Below, piece after piece: positions 16,172-24,189 of a stretch of 25,418 nt of DNA. The stretch comes from DSXH01 sp964532065. GTDB taxonomy: Bacteria; Bacteroidota; Ignavibacteria; Ignavibacteriales; Melioribacteraceae. The stretch is from positions 1-25,418 of the forward strand of contig CAZHHG010000038.1 in the NCBI GenBank assembly GCA_964532065.1. The letters are read 5' to 3'. A model generated the notes under the pieces. The model was not told the origin of the DNA, did no database searches, and saw only the letters and a list, made by a program, of their open reading frames with translations. Both the position numbers and the translations under genes were made by a program. How positions within the stretch are numbered: the stretch's first letter is position 1; each line of letters opens with the position of its first letter.

Positions 16172-17280
16172 TACCTTATCTTAAATGAAGCGAGACTGAT
16201 AATTGTTAAAATGATAGTAATGATATAGAACCTGACAACAATTTTGGGTTCAGCCCAATCGAGTTTTTCAAAATGGTGATGAATCGGTGCCATCTTAAAG
16301 ACTCTTCTGCCTTCTCCGTATTTACGTTTGGTATATTTGAAGTATAGGCGCTGAATAATAACAGAGAGGGTTTCAGCAAAATAGATACCTCCGAGGATCG
16401 GGATAAGAAGATCCTTCTTAATTACAATCATAATCACACCGAAAGCACCACCGAGCGCAAGCGATCCGGTATCGCCCATAAAAATCTGAGCCGGATAAAA
16501 ATTGAACCAGAGAAATCCGAGTCCCGCACCTATCAGAGCAGCAATAAAAACTGTAAGTTCACCGCTTCCGGATATGTAAAAAATATTCAGGTAGTCAGCA
16601 TAAATAACATTGCCTGTCATATATGAAATTATGGCTAGAGCGAGCATAACAATTATCATCGTTCCTATTGCAAGACCATCAAGACCGTCAGTAAGATTAA
16701 CGGCATTAGAGGTGGCGGTAATAATGAAAATGACCCATGGTATGTAGAGGTATGAAAAATCCCAGTTAAGATTTTTGAAAAAGGGCAATGTCGTTTGAGT
16801 ATTATAGTTCGAGAACTCCGGCAAATAGTAGACTGCTAATCCAACTACAAGTCCGACAAAGACCTGCCCGATCAATTTATAGCGGGCAATCAATCCCTGC
16901 GGAAGTTTTTTCACAACTTTAAGATAGTCATCCAGAAATCCGACAATTCCGAGAACAACTGTGGCGAAGAGTACCAGCAGAATAAAAATGCTTTTAATAT
17001 CACTCCAGAGTAATACCGGAAGAACAACAGAGATGAGTATAATCAATCCGCCCATCGTCGGAGTCCCTGCTTTTTTCTTATGAGTAGCTGGTCCTTCTTC
17101 GCGAATCGGCTGGTCTACCTGTCTTGCTTTTAATTTTGCAATTATTCTTGGTCCGATATAGAAAGACAAAATCAAAGCGGTAATTGCCGCGAGTGCTGAC
17201 CGGAAAGTAAGAAACCGGAACAGATCGAATCCGGGCGGATTAAATTTTTCGTTAATGTAATCAAATAGATAGTAGAACAT
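16171..17280 (-). CDS. mraY: Phospho-N-acetylmuramoyl-pentapeptide-transferase
   Basis: A 369-residue polytopic enzyme (about ten spans) that transfers phospho-MurNAc-pentapeptide to undecaprenyl phosphate, forming lipid I. Family motifs occur in order: HKKKAGTPTMGG at about 67-78, a cytoplasmic LDDYLK with the paired aspartates, NAVNLTDGLDGLA, FMGDTGSLALGG and, near the end, the histidine-rich MAPIHHHFEK loop. Length is normal. The start ATG shares one base with the murF stop (TAATG) and the stop shares one base with the murD start. Lying between murF and murD, it takes the product of MurF directly. Confidence 0.98.
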   Translation of the reverse strand: MFYYLFDYINEKFNPPGFDLFRFLTFRSALAAITALILSFYIGPRIIAKLKARQVDQPIREEGPATHKKKAGTPTMGGLIILISVVLPVLLWSDIKSIFILLVLFATVVLGIVGFLDDYLKVVKKLPQGLIARYKLIGQVFVGLVVGLAVYYLPEFSNYNTQTTLPFFKNLNWDFSYLYIPWVIFIITATSNAVNLTDGLDGLAIGTMIIVMLALAIISYMTGNVIYADYLNIFYISGSGELTVFIAALIGAGLGFLWFNFYPAQIFMGDTGSLALGGAFGVIMIVIKKDLLIPILGGIYFAETLSVIIQRLYFKYTKRKYGEGRRVFKMAPIHHHFEKLDWAEPKIVVRFYIITIILTIISLASFKIR

Positions 17281-18662
17281 TATTCAAACCTTTTCTCCAG
17301 AATGTTTACGAATTCTTCCATTTTCATACCGCGCGAGCCTTTAACCAGAATTACCGAATTATCTATCTCCTCATATTTCAGGTAGAGTGAAAGTGCCTCG
17401 CGTAAATGGAAGTGAATTGATTTAATGTTTCTCTTCCTTAGTTGATCTGTCAGACTTCCCATTGCCTTACCAACAGTTAAGACGAACAGGTTTTTGTCGT
17501 ATGTAAAAACTTTTGCCAGTTCTTTATGAATTTTTTCAGATTGTCTGCCTAATTCGAAAATGTCCCCAAGTACAACGATTTTTAATTTAAAATTTCTGAT
17601 CCGTTTGACCAGATCGTAGGCTGCTGCAACAGAAGCCGGACTGGAGTTATAAGTATCATCAATCAGAACAGTTTTATGAAATTTTTTAACGTCGAGTCGG
17701 CCGTGAACGGGAGTTAATTTTTCCGCACCCTTCTTAATGAGTTTACCCGAAAGTCCAAGTTGTTTTGCAATTGCAGCTGCAGCCAGAAAATTAGCTGCGT
17801 TCGATTGCCCGTAAATCGGCAATGTGATAGTTCCTGAAGTTTTATCAATCTCTATTTTAGTTCTACCGTCGTCCGTAAAACCAAGTAATTTTCCTTTCAG
17901 GTATGGTTTTTTGTTGAAACCATATGTAATCACATTAGCGTACTTATTAATATTCGAGGCGATGACCGGATCATCTGTGTTTGCAAGGATTATTCCGCCT
18001 TTTTTCGCAGTCTCGTCAAACAGTGCAGATTTTTCCCTGTAGATCATTTTTTTGTTTTTCAGAAACTCTAGATGCGAATCGCCGATATTGGTTATAAGAG
18101 AAATATCGGGCCGGGAAATTTTTGCGGAATATGGAATCTCGCCGATATGATTTGTTCCCTGCTCCAGTATCAGCATTTGACAATTTTCATCAGCAGATAA
18201 GATTGTAAGAGGGACACCGATATGGTTATTATTATTCGCTTCGGTTTTAACAACTTTATATTTTTCGCTTAGAAGAGCGGCTGTGATTTCCTTAGTTGTA
18301 GTTTTGCCGGTACTGCCTGTTATTGAGATAACTTTAGCATTCAGTTTGTCTCTCCATACAGCAGCAAGGTCGCCAAGTGCTTTAACTGTATCTTCGACTG
18401 TAATTACAGGGATATTCAACAATCGGAATTTGTCATATTTCTTTTTGTTTATTAATACTGAGCCGGCCCCTTTTTTAACTGCCTCCGAAATAAAATTGTG
18501 TCCGTCGTACTTTTCCCCTTTTATGGCAACAAAGAGGGAGCCCTTCAGGATTTTGCGGGAGTCAATTTGAATTGATCTTGCCGGCCTGTAAGTATCAGGA
18601 TTATAAATAACCGCCGTCGGCAGATTAAAAAGGTCCTCGATTGTAATTGTTATTTTGCCCAT
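17280..18662 (-). CDS. murF: UDP-MurNAc-tripeptide--D-Ala-D-Ala ligase
   Basis: A 460-residue Mur ligase that adds D-Ala-D-Ala to UDP-MurNAc-tripeptide, completing the pentapeptide. It has the N-terminal domain typical of MurE/MurF (IQIDSRKILKGSLFVAIKGE, about 31-50), the P-loop ITGSTGKTTTKE at about 114-125, then NNNNHIGVPLTIL and LEQGTNHIGEI (MurF-type), HGRLDV, and the C-terminal DDTYNSSPAS, equivalent to the family's DDxYNANPxS. The ligase set of this cluster is complete with it. Its ATG lies inside the end of murE (13-nt overlap), so ribosomes probably pass from one to the other. It shares one base with mraY. Confidence 0.97.
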   Translation of the reverse strand: MGKITITIEDLFNLPTAVIYNPDTYRPARSIQIDSRKILKGSLFVAIKGEKYDGHNFISEAVKKGAGSVLINKKKYDKFRLLNIPVITVEDTVKALGDLAAVWRDKLNAKVISITGSTGKTTTKEITAALLSEKYKVVKTEANNNNHIGVPLTILSADENCQMLILEQGTNHIGEIPYSAKISRPDISLITNIGDSHLEFLKNKKMIYREKSALFDETAKKGGIILANTDDPVIASNINKYANVITYGFNKKPYLKGKLLGFTDDGRTKIEIDKTSGTITLPIYGQSNAANFLAAAAIAKQLGLSGKLIKKGAEKLTPVHGRLDVKKFHKTVLIDDTYNSSPASVAAAYDLVKRIRNFKLKIVVLGDIFELGRQSEKIHKELAKVFTYDKNLFVLTVGKAMGSLTDQLRKRNIKSIHFHLREALSLYLKYEEIDNSVILVKGSRGMKMEEFVNILEKRFE

Positions 18663-20128
18663 TCGTCCAGATATTTTTCTGAAATTTCTTTATCGGAGAA
18701 ATGTTTCCTTACTCCGTTTATTTCCTGATAATTTTCATGTCCTTTTCCGGCAACCAGAATAACAGCATTATCCTCGCTCTCAAAAACCGCAGCTTGTATT
18801 GCTTCTTCCCTGTTTTCTATTATTCTGTAATTATTATTTTTAATTCCCGACTGAATCTCATCAATAATAAGGTACGGATCTTCGGTTCTGGGATTATCCG
18901 AAGTGATATAGACGCGGTCGCTCATTGAAGACGCAATCTCTCCCATAACCGGTCTTTTAGTTCTATCCCTATCCCCGCCGCAACCGAATACGGTATAGAC
19001 CGGCCGTTCATTCTTAACGATATGATGAACTGCAATAAGCGCCTGTTTAAGACTATCCGATGTATGAGAATAATCGATTATCACTTTTTTATTTTTTCTT
19101 GATACGATTTCAAATCTGCCCGGGACCTGTTTAGCCGCTCTGATTCCTTCAGCAGCTGTAAGAGGATCGATTCCATCGATTACAGCAACCGCGAATGCCG
19201 AAGCGGCATTGTATGCATTAAAATGTCCCGCAAGTTTCGTTGAAAGATTATATTCCTTTCCTTTATATGTAATGCTGAATGTTGTTCCATCGAGATCAAA
19301 TTCAATTCCGTTGATTTTAAAAGCAGCTTTGGCGGAAGTACCGTAGGAGAATTTTTCGGCTCTGGAATCTTTAACAAGCAGCTTCGATTTAGGATCATCC
19401 AGATTATAAATCACATATCCATCGGGACCGATCATATCAAAAAGTATTTTTTTTGAATTGAGGTAATGTTCCTCCGTTTTATGATAGTCCATATGATCGG
19501 AAGTAATATTTGTAAAGATTCCCGCATAAAATTTCAGACAATCGGCCCGGTGCAGATGAAGGGCATGCGAGGAAACTTCCATTGCACAATGTGTTAAACC
19601 GATTTTGACCATTTCATTAAGCAGGAAATTAATATCATTCGATTGGGGTGTTGTAAGTAGTGTCTTAACTTCACTGCTTCCGATGTAATTCGCAATTGTT
19701 CCTATGAGGCCGGAATTGAATCCGGCATAATCAAATACACTCTTAATATAGAAAGCCGTGGTTGTTTTTCCCTTTGTTCCGGTAATCCCGATCAGTTTCA
19801 ATTTACGGGAGGGTTCGTTATAAAACTGACTGGCAAACTGCGCCAACGAGATTCTTGTATCATCAACAACAATTTTAACACAACCGGAATGTGCAAAGAT
19901 CTGATCCGGTACCGTCCCGGGTTTGCTTAGAACAACCGCTGCCGCTCCGCGGCTAATTACATCGGCTATAAATTTATGTCCGTCTGTTTTAAATCCCTCA
20001 ATTGCAAAGAAAAGAGTTTTATTATCGATAGTTCTTGAATCAATTGAGAGGGAGTCAATTTCCTTTAATTCAGCTTTACCCGAGACCTGAATAACCTTAA
20101 CCTTATTTAGCAGTTCAGATAATTTCAT
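18650..20128 (-). CDS. murE: UDP-MurNAc-L-Ala-D-Glu--meso-2,6-diaminopimelate ligase
   Basis: A 492-residue Mur ligase that adds the third amino acid of the peptide stem. It has the N-terminal SIDSRTIDNKTLFFAIEG (about 28-45), the P-loop GITGTKGKTTTA (about 114-125) and LTTPQSNDINFLL. MEVSSHALHLHR is the family signature, and TNITSDHMDYH the central motif. The D-N-P-R tetrad at about 411-414 (TSDNPRTEDP) is the known specificity mark for meso-diaminopimelate rather than lysine. This predicts a directly cross-linked, Gram-negative-type wall. Start: a TTG one codon upstream is possible, but the ATG at 20126-20128 shares one base with the ftsI stop (TGATG), the same coupling seen elsewhere in the operon. 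It overlaps murF by 13 nt. Confidence 0.97.
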   Translation of the reverse strand: MKLSELLNKVKVIQVSGKAELKEIDSLSIDSRTIDNKTLFFAIEGFKTDGHKFIADVISRGAAAVVLSKPGTVPDQIFAHSGCVKIVVDDTRISLAQFASQFYNEPSRKLKLIGITGTKGKTTTAFYIKSVFDYAGFNSGLIGTIANYIGSSEVKTLLTTPQSNDINFLLNEMVKIGLTHCAMEVSSHALHLHRADCLKFYAGIFTNITSDHMDYHKTEEHYLNSKKILFDMIGPDGYVIYNLDDPKSKLLVKDSRAEKFSYGTSAKAAFKINGIEFDLDGTTFSITYKGKEYNLSTKLAGHFNAYNAASAFAVAVIDGIDPLTAAEGIRAAKQVPGRFEIVSRKNKKVIIDYSHTSDSLKQALIAVHHIVKNERPVYTVFGCGGDRDRTKRPVMGEIASSMSDRVYITSDNPRTEDPYLIIDEIQSGIKNNNYRIIENREEAIQAAVFESEDNAVILVAGKGHENYQEINGVRKHFSDKEISEKYLDEWAK

Positions 20129-22149
20129 CAATTAATTCTGTTATTGTTCAATTTAATTACCGGTTCACATTTAATTAAGCAAGTATCACCGGCTGAAAAC
20201 GGAACGCCCGGTTCGATGCTCTGTTCAACAACTTTCCCGAAACCCGAGATTTTGTAATCGAGGCCGAGTTCGTTCAGTTGAGCGATGGCATCCCTTAGTG
20301 AACGATTTTTAAGATCAGGCATTGTCGTTCTTGATTCATTAAATATTCTCCTGACGGTTGTCCGGTTTCTATTGTTTGCGGAAATATTCAGATAGCTTTT
20401 AGATGTGGAAACCGGGGATGTCTTAAGATCAGCAATAAATTTATCGGCAATACTTTTATTCCGTTTAATCAATTTCTTCTCAGGTACAAGAGTCAGATCC
20501 GCATCAACTATTTTTCTTGCAACTTCCTTAAATATAGGGGCGGCAACAAGTCCGCCGTACTTACCTACCTGCGGGGCATTGACGAGAATGAGGCACACAA
20601 TTTTGGGATTATCCGCCGGAAGGAATCCGATAAAAGAGGAATTATGTTTTTTCCTTGAGTAGGAATTATCAATCAGCAATTGCGCTGTGCCAGTTTTACC
20701 TCCAACAACAACATCATCAAGTTGTGCAGGTGTTCCTGTTCCTTGTTCAACAACACCAACCATTAATTCCCTGATTAAATCCGAAGTTTCTTTACTGATA
20801 ACATTTCTGATTTTTACCGGATGTGTTTCCTCAATAATATTACCGTTATGATCCGAAACCGATTTCATCACATACGGCTGATAAAGAATTCCGCCATTAA
20901 TTAAAGAACTGAATGCTGCGATCATCTGAAGAGGTGTAACCGCAATTTCATAACCGTACGAAAGAAAAGGTTTGGTAACAGCCGAGAAACTATTCGGTTT
21001 TTTAAGAAGTCCTGAGGCTTCTCCCGGAAGGTCGATTGAAGTAGGATTGCCAAATCCGAAATCCCTTAAAAATTTATAAAACAAATCGTCCGGGATACGG
21101 TGCGAAAGCTTGGCCATTCCAACATTACTCGATTGTTCAAGGATTTCGCGGACAGTAAGACTTGTATGCGGATGCGTGTCGGATATTTTTACTCCCTTGA
21201 AATAATAGGTCCCGTTTTCCGTGTCGATTATCTCGTCTGTCTTTGCCAGTTTCTGTTCAAACAGGATTGACATCGAGATTGATTTCATTGTAGAGCCGGG
21301 TTCATAAGTATCTGTGAGGAGCCTGTTTCTTCTAACCTGATCCGGGAATATTTCGTAGTTAGCAGGATCGAAGTCCGGAGAATTAGACAAAGCAAGTATT
21401 TCGCCGGTATCAGGATTCATAATAATTCCGACAGCGGATTCGCCTTCATATTTCTCCAATCCTTTTGATAATTCCTCTTCGAGAATCTGCTGATAAGTTT
21501 TGTTTATAGTAAGAGTGATATTATTTCCAGCCGAAGGGGATCGGGATTCGTTTTCATTTACGGAGACAATCCGTCCGAGCACATCTTTTTCAAAAACATA
21601 GTATCCGTCGGTACCGGTTAGTTTTTCATTATAAACTTTTTCAACACCGTCCACACCGGTCATTTTCTTATCAACATATCCGAGAAGATGCGAAGCAAGG
21701 CTTCCGTAGGGATATACTCTTGAGAAATCCTCTTCATAAAACAAACCATCTATTACAACTTTCTTAAGTTGAAGTGCTTTTTCCATCGGGACTTTTTTTT
21801 CGAGGCAGACATTTCTAAACCCGTTTTCGATCAGCTCGAGATAGTGTTTTTTATTTTTTCCGAACAATCCGGAGAAAAGAGATGCAACAGAATCAGCTTT
21901 TTGAGAATCGATCATACGGGTATCGACGAAGAAGGAAATATTATCACTTGTATAAGAGAGTACTTCACCGTTTCTATCGGCAATAGTACCTCTACCGGCT
22001 TTCACTGTTTGCGGTTTATTCTGCTGTCTCCCTGCGATAAGAGAATAGTATTCATTTCCCGAGATTTGAATAATATAGAGTCTTGCGGTAAGTGCAATGA
22101 AAACAAATAGCAGAAGAAAAGTAATTATCAGGGCTCTCTTATTAATCAT
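20128..22149 (-). CDS. ftsI: Septal class B penicillin-binding protein FtsI (PBP3) with C-terminal PASTA domain
   Basis: A 673-residue transpeptidase anchored by one N-terminal span (about 7-24). The dimerisation region begins RGTIADRNGEVL (53-64). The penicillin-binding motifs are S-T-M-K with active-site Ser286 (YEPGSTMK), S-S-N at 340-342, and K-T-G at 485-487 (GGKTGTAQ). After a linker of about 50 basic, Ser/Asn-rich residues, a PASTA domain occupies about 608-663 (MPDLKNRSLRDAIAQLNELG ... VVEQSIEPGVPF). PASTA-bearing FtsI is usual in Bacteroidota/Chlorobi-type clusters but absent from the E. coli protein. It cross-links the septal peptidoglycan made by FtsW. It overlaps ftsL by 8 nt and touches murE by 1 nt. 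Confidence 0.97.
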   Translation of the reverse strand: MINKRALIITFLLLFVFIALTARLYIIQISGNEYYSLIAGRQQNKPQTVKAGRGTIADRNGEVLSYTSDNISFFVDTRMIDSQKADSVASLFSGLFGKNKKHYLELIENGFRNVCLEKKVPMEKALQLKKVVIDGLFYEEDFSRVYPYGSLASHLLGYVDKKMTGVDGVEKVYNEKLTGTDGYYVFEKDVLGRIVSVNENESRSPSAGNNITLTINKTYQQILEEELSKGLEKYEGESAVGIIMNPDTGEILALSNSPDFDPANYEIFPDQVRRNRLLTDTYEPGSTMKSISMSILFEQKLAKTDEIIDTENGTYYFKGVKISDTHPHTSLTVREILEQSSNVGMAKLSHRIPDDLFYKFLRDFGFGNPTSIDLPGEASGLLKKPNSFSAVTKPFLSYGYEIAVTPLQMIAAFSSLINGGILYQPYVMKSVSDHNGNIIEETHPVKIRNVISKETSDLIRELMVGVVEQGTGTPAQLDDVVVGGKTGTAQLLIDNSYSRKKHNSSFIGFLPADNPKIVCLILVNAPQVGKYGGLVAAPIFKEVARKIVDADLTLVPEKKLIKRNKSIADKFIADLKTSPVSTSKSYLNISANNRNRTTVRRIFNESRTTMPDLKNRSLRDAIAQLNELGLDYKISGFGKVVEQSIEPGVPFSAGDTCLIKCEPVIKLNNNRIN

Positions 22150-22462
22150 ATTTTCCGTTTGTTATTTTTTCTACCTGATTAATCTGTTCTTTCGATACAA
22201 TGATTGATTCAAGATTTTCAAAAGGCCGCTGCATCCCAAGGGAATCAATCGCAAATTTTACAATTCTGTCCTCGGCTGAAAGTTTTTGGATCTCGACAAA
22301 CAAAGATTGAATTCTATTTTTCTTTTCGGCAAGGGACTCATTTTTATTCAGCCTTTCCCTGTTCATATTTTTTATTTCAGTGAGAGAAGCCACATAAATA
22401 AAAAGAGCAACCGCAGCGGCTATTATAACGACAATAAAAATTTTCAGTGAAGATCCTTTCAT
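22142..22462 (-). CDS. ftsL: Cell division protein FtsL-like
   Basis: A 106-residue bitopic protein. It has a short basic start, one membrane span at about residues 6-27, then a periplasmic helix likely to form a coiled coil (about 30-65, heptad-like spacing of Leu/Ile in NESLAEKKNRIQSLFVEIQK), and a short tail. Sequence is poorly conserved in this family, so the call rests on size, topology and position between rsmH and ftsI, where FtsL is expected. It would bind FtsQ and FtsB and activate FtsW/FtsI. The start ATG is 1 nt after the rsmH stop, with AGGATTTG as the ribosome binding site, and the end overlaps ftsI by 8 nt. Confidence 0.87.
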   Translation of the reverse strand: MKGSSLKIFIVVIIAAAVALFIYVASLTEIKNMNRERLNKNESLAEKKNRIQSLFVEIQKLSAEDRIVKFAIDSLGMQRPFENLESIIVSKEQINQVEKITNGKYD

Positions 22463-22463
22463 A

Positions 22464-23384
22464 TCAAATCCTAACAGCGGCTCTCAGTTTTGCACTTCTT
22501 GATCTTTTATTTTCTTTGATTTCGTTTTCGCCAGGTAGTATTGGTTTTGTATTAACAATTTTTAATCTTTTTACCTTTCCGCAGATGCAGACCGGAGTGC
22601 CGGGCGGACAAATGCATTCAAGGCTTTCGTACTTAAATTTTTCTTTAACAATTCTGTCTTCGAGGGAATGATATGTAAGCACAACTATATTCCCGTTAAT
22701 ATTCAAAAGGTTGACAGCTTTATCTAAAAATATTTTCAATTCCTCCAATTCATTATTCACATAGATTCTAAGGGCCTGAAAAACCCTGGATAAAGTTTTT
22801 GATTGAAATCTTTCGGGTACAATCTTTTCAATTATTTTTCGCAGTTGAAGAGTAGATTCGAATTTTTGTTTTTCCCGTTCTTCCGAAATGAGCCGGGCTA
22901 TTTTACGGGCAAGTTTTTCCTCACCGTAATTCCAGATAATTTGTGAAATGAGTTCCTGAGATAAATTATTCAGGACGTCTGAAGCAGGAGATCCTGCGTT
23001 TTTATTCATCCTTAGATCAAGGGGTGCATCTTCTCTAAAAGTAAAGCCCGATTCGATGTTATCGAGCTGATAGGAAGAAACCCCTAGATCTACAAAGATG
23101 CCGTCAAATTTTTCAATGAACTCAATTTTTGATATTGTATCGATATCGGAAAAACCTGTATTGTAGATAGTGATGCGTTTGTCGTTCTTGAATTTTTCTT
23201 TACAAAAACCAAACGCTTCAAAATCTTTATCCGTTGCAACAAGTTTTCCTTTTTTGTGAAGCCGATTCAGTATTTCAGTAGAGTGCCCGCCAAAACCTAT
23301 TGTGCCGTCGAAATAAATTCCTTGAGTACTACCAACTAATAAATCAACGCTCTCTTTTAAGAGAACCGGCACATGTTGATTCAT
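22464..23384 (-). CDS. rsmH: 16S rRNA (cytosine-1402-N4)-methyltransferase
   Basis: A 306-residue SAM-dependent methyltransferase (formerly mraW) that methylates N4 of C1402 in the decoding centre of 16S rRNA. Its signature start is HVPVLLKESVDLL (about 4-16), followed by the SAM-binding YFDGTIGFGGHSTEIL (about 24-39), DGIFVDLGVSSYQLD, and the insert with FTFREDAPLDLRMN. The C-terminal half has FQALRIYVNNELEELK, VLTYHSLEDRIVKEKFK and the closing RSRSAKLRAA-type motif. A cysteine pair region (CICPPGTPVCICGK) is usual in this family. The start overlaps the mraZ stop by 4 nt (ATGA). This is the conserved second gene of dcw clusters. Confidence 0.98.
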   Translation of the reverse strand: MNQHVPVLLKESVDLLVGSTQGIYFDGTIGFGGHSTEILNRLHKKGKLVATDKDFEAFGFCKEKFKNDKRITIYNTGFSDIDTISKIEFIEKFDGIFVDLGVSSYQLDNIESGFTFREDAPLDLRMNKNAGSPASDVLNNLSQELISQIIWNYGEEKLARKIARLISEEREKQKFESTLQLRKIIEKIVPERFQSKTLSRVFQALRIYVNNELEELKIFLDKAVNLLNINGNIVVLTYHSLEDRIVKEKFKYESLECICPPGTPVCICGKVKRLKIVNTKPILPGENEIKENKRSRSAKLRAAVRI

Positions 23385-23830
23385 TTCGGTTTTTTCTGCA
23401 TCACCTGTTTAGCGATTTCAGCAAACGGTTTTAAATTTTCCTTTTTATGCGATTCATAAACCGCGGGATTCCAGATTTCGATTTTTTTATTCTGACCAAG
23501 GATAAGTACATCCTTGTCGATACCTGCAAACTCGAGAAGGTTTTTTGGAACAAGAAGACGTGCCTGCGAATCGAGCTTATCTTCAGCAGCTAATTCAAGC
23601 AACATCCTTTTAAAAGCCGACTCATCCGGATCAAAATCGTCGAGTTGATTTATCCTAACGAGTACTTCATTTTTCCAGGAATCCTGCGGATAGATATCGA
23701 TACACTGAACAATACCCCTTGTAATGATAAATGTATCATTCGCTTCCTGAGTTACGTATTTACGGAACCGAGCAGGGATGCTGATCCGCCCTTTAGAATC
23801 GACCGAGTATTTAAAGCTTCCTAAAAACAT
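23381..23830 (-). CDS. mraZ: Transcriptional regulator MraZ
   Basis: A protein of about 149 residues with two SpoVT/AbrB-like DNA-binding repeats, each with the family's R-x-x-(I/L)-P core. The first is at about 5-50 (YSVDSKGRISIPARFRKY) and the second at about 80-120 (EDKLDSQARLLVPKNLLEF). MraZ forms ring-shaped oligomers and in E. coli represses its own dcw operon by binding repeated sites just before its gene. The frame stays open upstream to 23908, but that extension would read through the promoter. The ATG at 23828-23830 gives the standard MFLGSFKYS-like start and follows GGTGGAGA. It overlaps rsmH by 4 nt. Confidence 0.97.
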   Translation of the reverse strand: MFLGSFKYSVDSKGRISIPARFRKYVTQEANDTFIITRGIVQCIDIYPQDSWKNEVLVRINQLDDFDPDESAFKRMLLELAAEDKLDSQARLLVPKNLLEFAGIDKDVLILGQNKKIEIWNPAVYESHKKENLKPFAEIAKQVMQKKPK

Positions 23831-23831
23831 T

Positions 23832-23871
23832 CTCCACCACTCTTTGGGAAAATTAAACACTATTACCCACT
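23832..23871 (-). promoter_or_regulatory. Probable MraZ-box array in the mraZ leader
   Basis: Immediately before the mraZ start, the minus strand has 10-nt units in register: AGTGGGTAAT (23862-23871), AGTGTTTAAT (23852-23861), a unit that does not match (23842-23851), and AGTGGTGGAG (23832-23841). GTGG/GTGT repeats with a 10-bp period match the MraZ sites described for E. coli (TGGGN with 5-nt spacers) and mollicutes (AAAGTGG/T repeats). They lie between promoter and start, and the last one includes the ribosome binding site, so bound MraZ could also block initiation. Confidence 0.65.
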
Positions 23872-23873
23872 TG

Positions 23874-23898
23874 CATGCAAAATAACTGATTTTGCATG
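23874..23898. promoter_or_regulatory. Inverted repeat (operator-like) across the mraZ promoter
   Basis: A perfect 9-bp inverted repeat, CATGCAAAA / TTTTGCATG, separated by 7 nt (TCAGTTA). It covers the spacer and -10 region of the mraZ promoter. Its downstream arm overlaps a second small palindrome, TTGCATGCAA (23871-23880), which touches the first MraZ box. The dyad has the size and position of a repressor operator. As an RNA it would only be partly transcribed, so DNA binding is the likelier role. The binding protein is unknown. Confidence 0.5.
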
Positions 23899-23908
23899 GG
23901 ATTGTCAA
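23879..23908 (-). promoter_or_regulatory. Main dcw-operon promoter (sigma-70-like)
   Basis: A perfect -35 TTGACA at 23903-23908 is followed after 18 nt by TATTTT at 23879-23884 (four of six to TATAAT). An A/T-rich run lies just upstream (23911-23933). It is about 50 nt before the mraZ start and upstream of the MraZ-box-like repeats, the expected order for dcw control. No other equally good promoter was seen within the dcw genes. Confidence 0.65.
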
Positions 23909-23970
23909 GATTTTTTTTATAAAAAATCCAAAAAGATCACGAATTTGACTTAACGCAAGTAAGCGGGAGA

Positions 23971-23998
23971 AAACCGGTTAGAGAGCGTTTAACGGTTT
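23971..23998. terminator. Weak terminator-like hairpin between tRNA-Thr and mraZ
   Basis: AAACCGGTTA (23971-23980) can pair with TAACGGTTT (23990-23998) around a 9-nt loop with one bulged base. On the minus strand it is followed by GGTTTTCTCCC, a poor T-tract. On the plus strand it is followed by CCTTTT. It may end the HU-to-tRNA transcript. The other bases between the tRNA and the mraZ promoter (about 23,999-24,105) show nothing recognisable. Confidence 0.35.
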
Positions 23999-24105
23999 CC
24001 TTTTATAAAGGTTTTACTGAATTGAAAATTCGTTATGGAATTTAATACCGGAGTTGGAATTTGGCTGGATGATTAATCTTAATTTAATAGATGCGAAGAA
24101 TTGAG

Positions 24106-24178
24106 AGCCACCTATAGGACTCGAACCTACGACCCGCTCATTACGAATGAGCTGCTCTACCAGCTGAGCTAAGGTGGC
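24106..24178 (-). tRNA. tRNA-Thr (anticodon CGT)
   Basis: A complete cloverleaf on the minus strand. The acceptor stem GCCACCT/AGGTGGC is followed by discriminator T. The D-arm region has AGCTCAGCTGGTAGAGC, and the anticodon arm is GCTCA-TTCGTAA-TGAGC with anticodon CGT. The T arm has GGTTCGAGTCC. CCA is not encoded (CTC follows). It reads ACG threonine codons. Its 5' end lies 11 nt after the stop of the 31-codon bS22-like gene, so it is probably cut from that transcript or has a promoter inside that gene. Confidence 0.95.
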
Positions 24179-24189
24179 TTAACGAAATA

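Noticed and set aside
23831..23908. A 26-residue N-terminal extension of MraZ starting at TTG 23908.
   Set aside because: The TTG is the first three bases of the -35 TTGACA, and the extension would translate the promoter and MraZ-box region. The internal ATG at 23830 gives the standard MraZ N-terminus.
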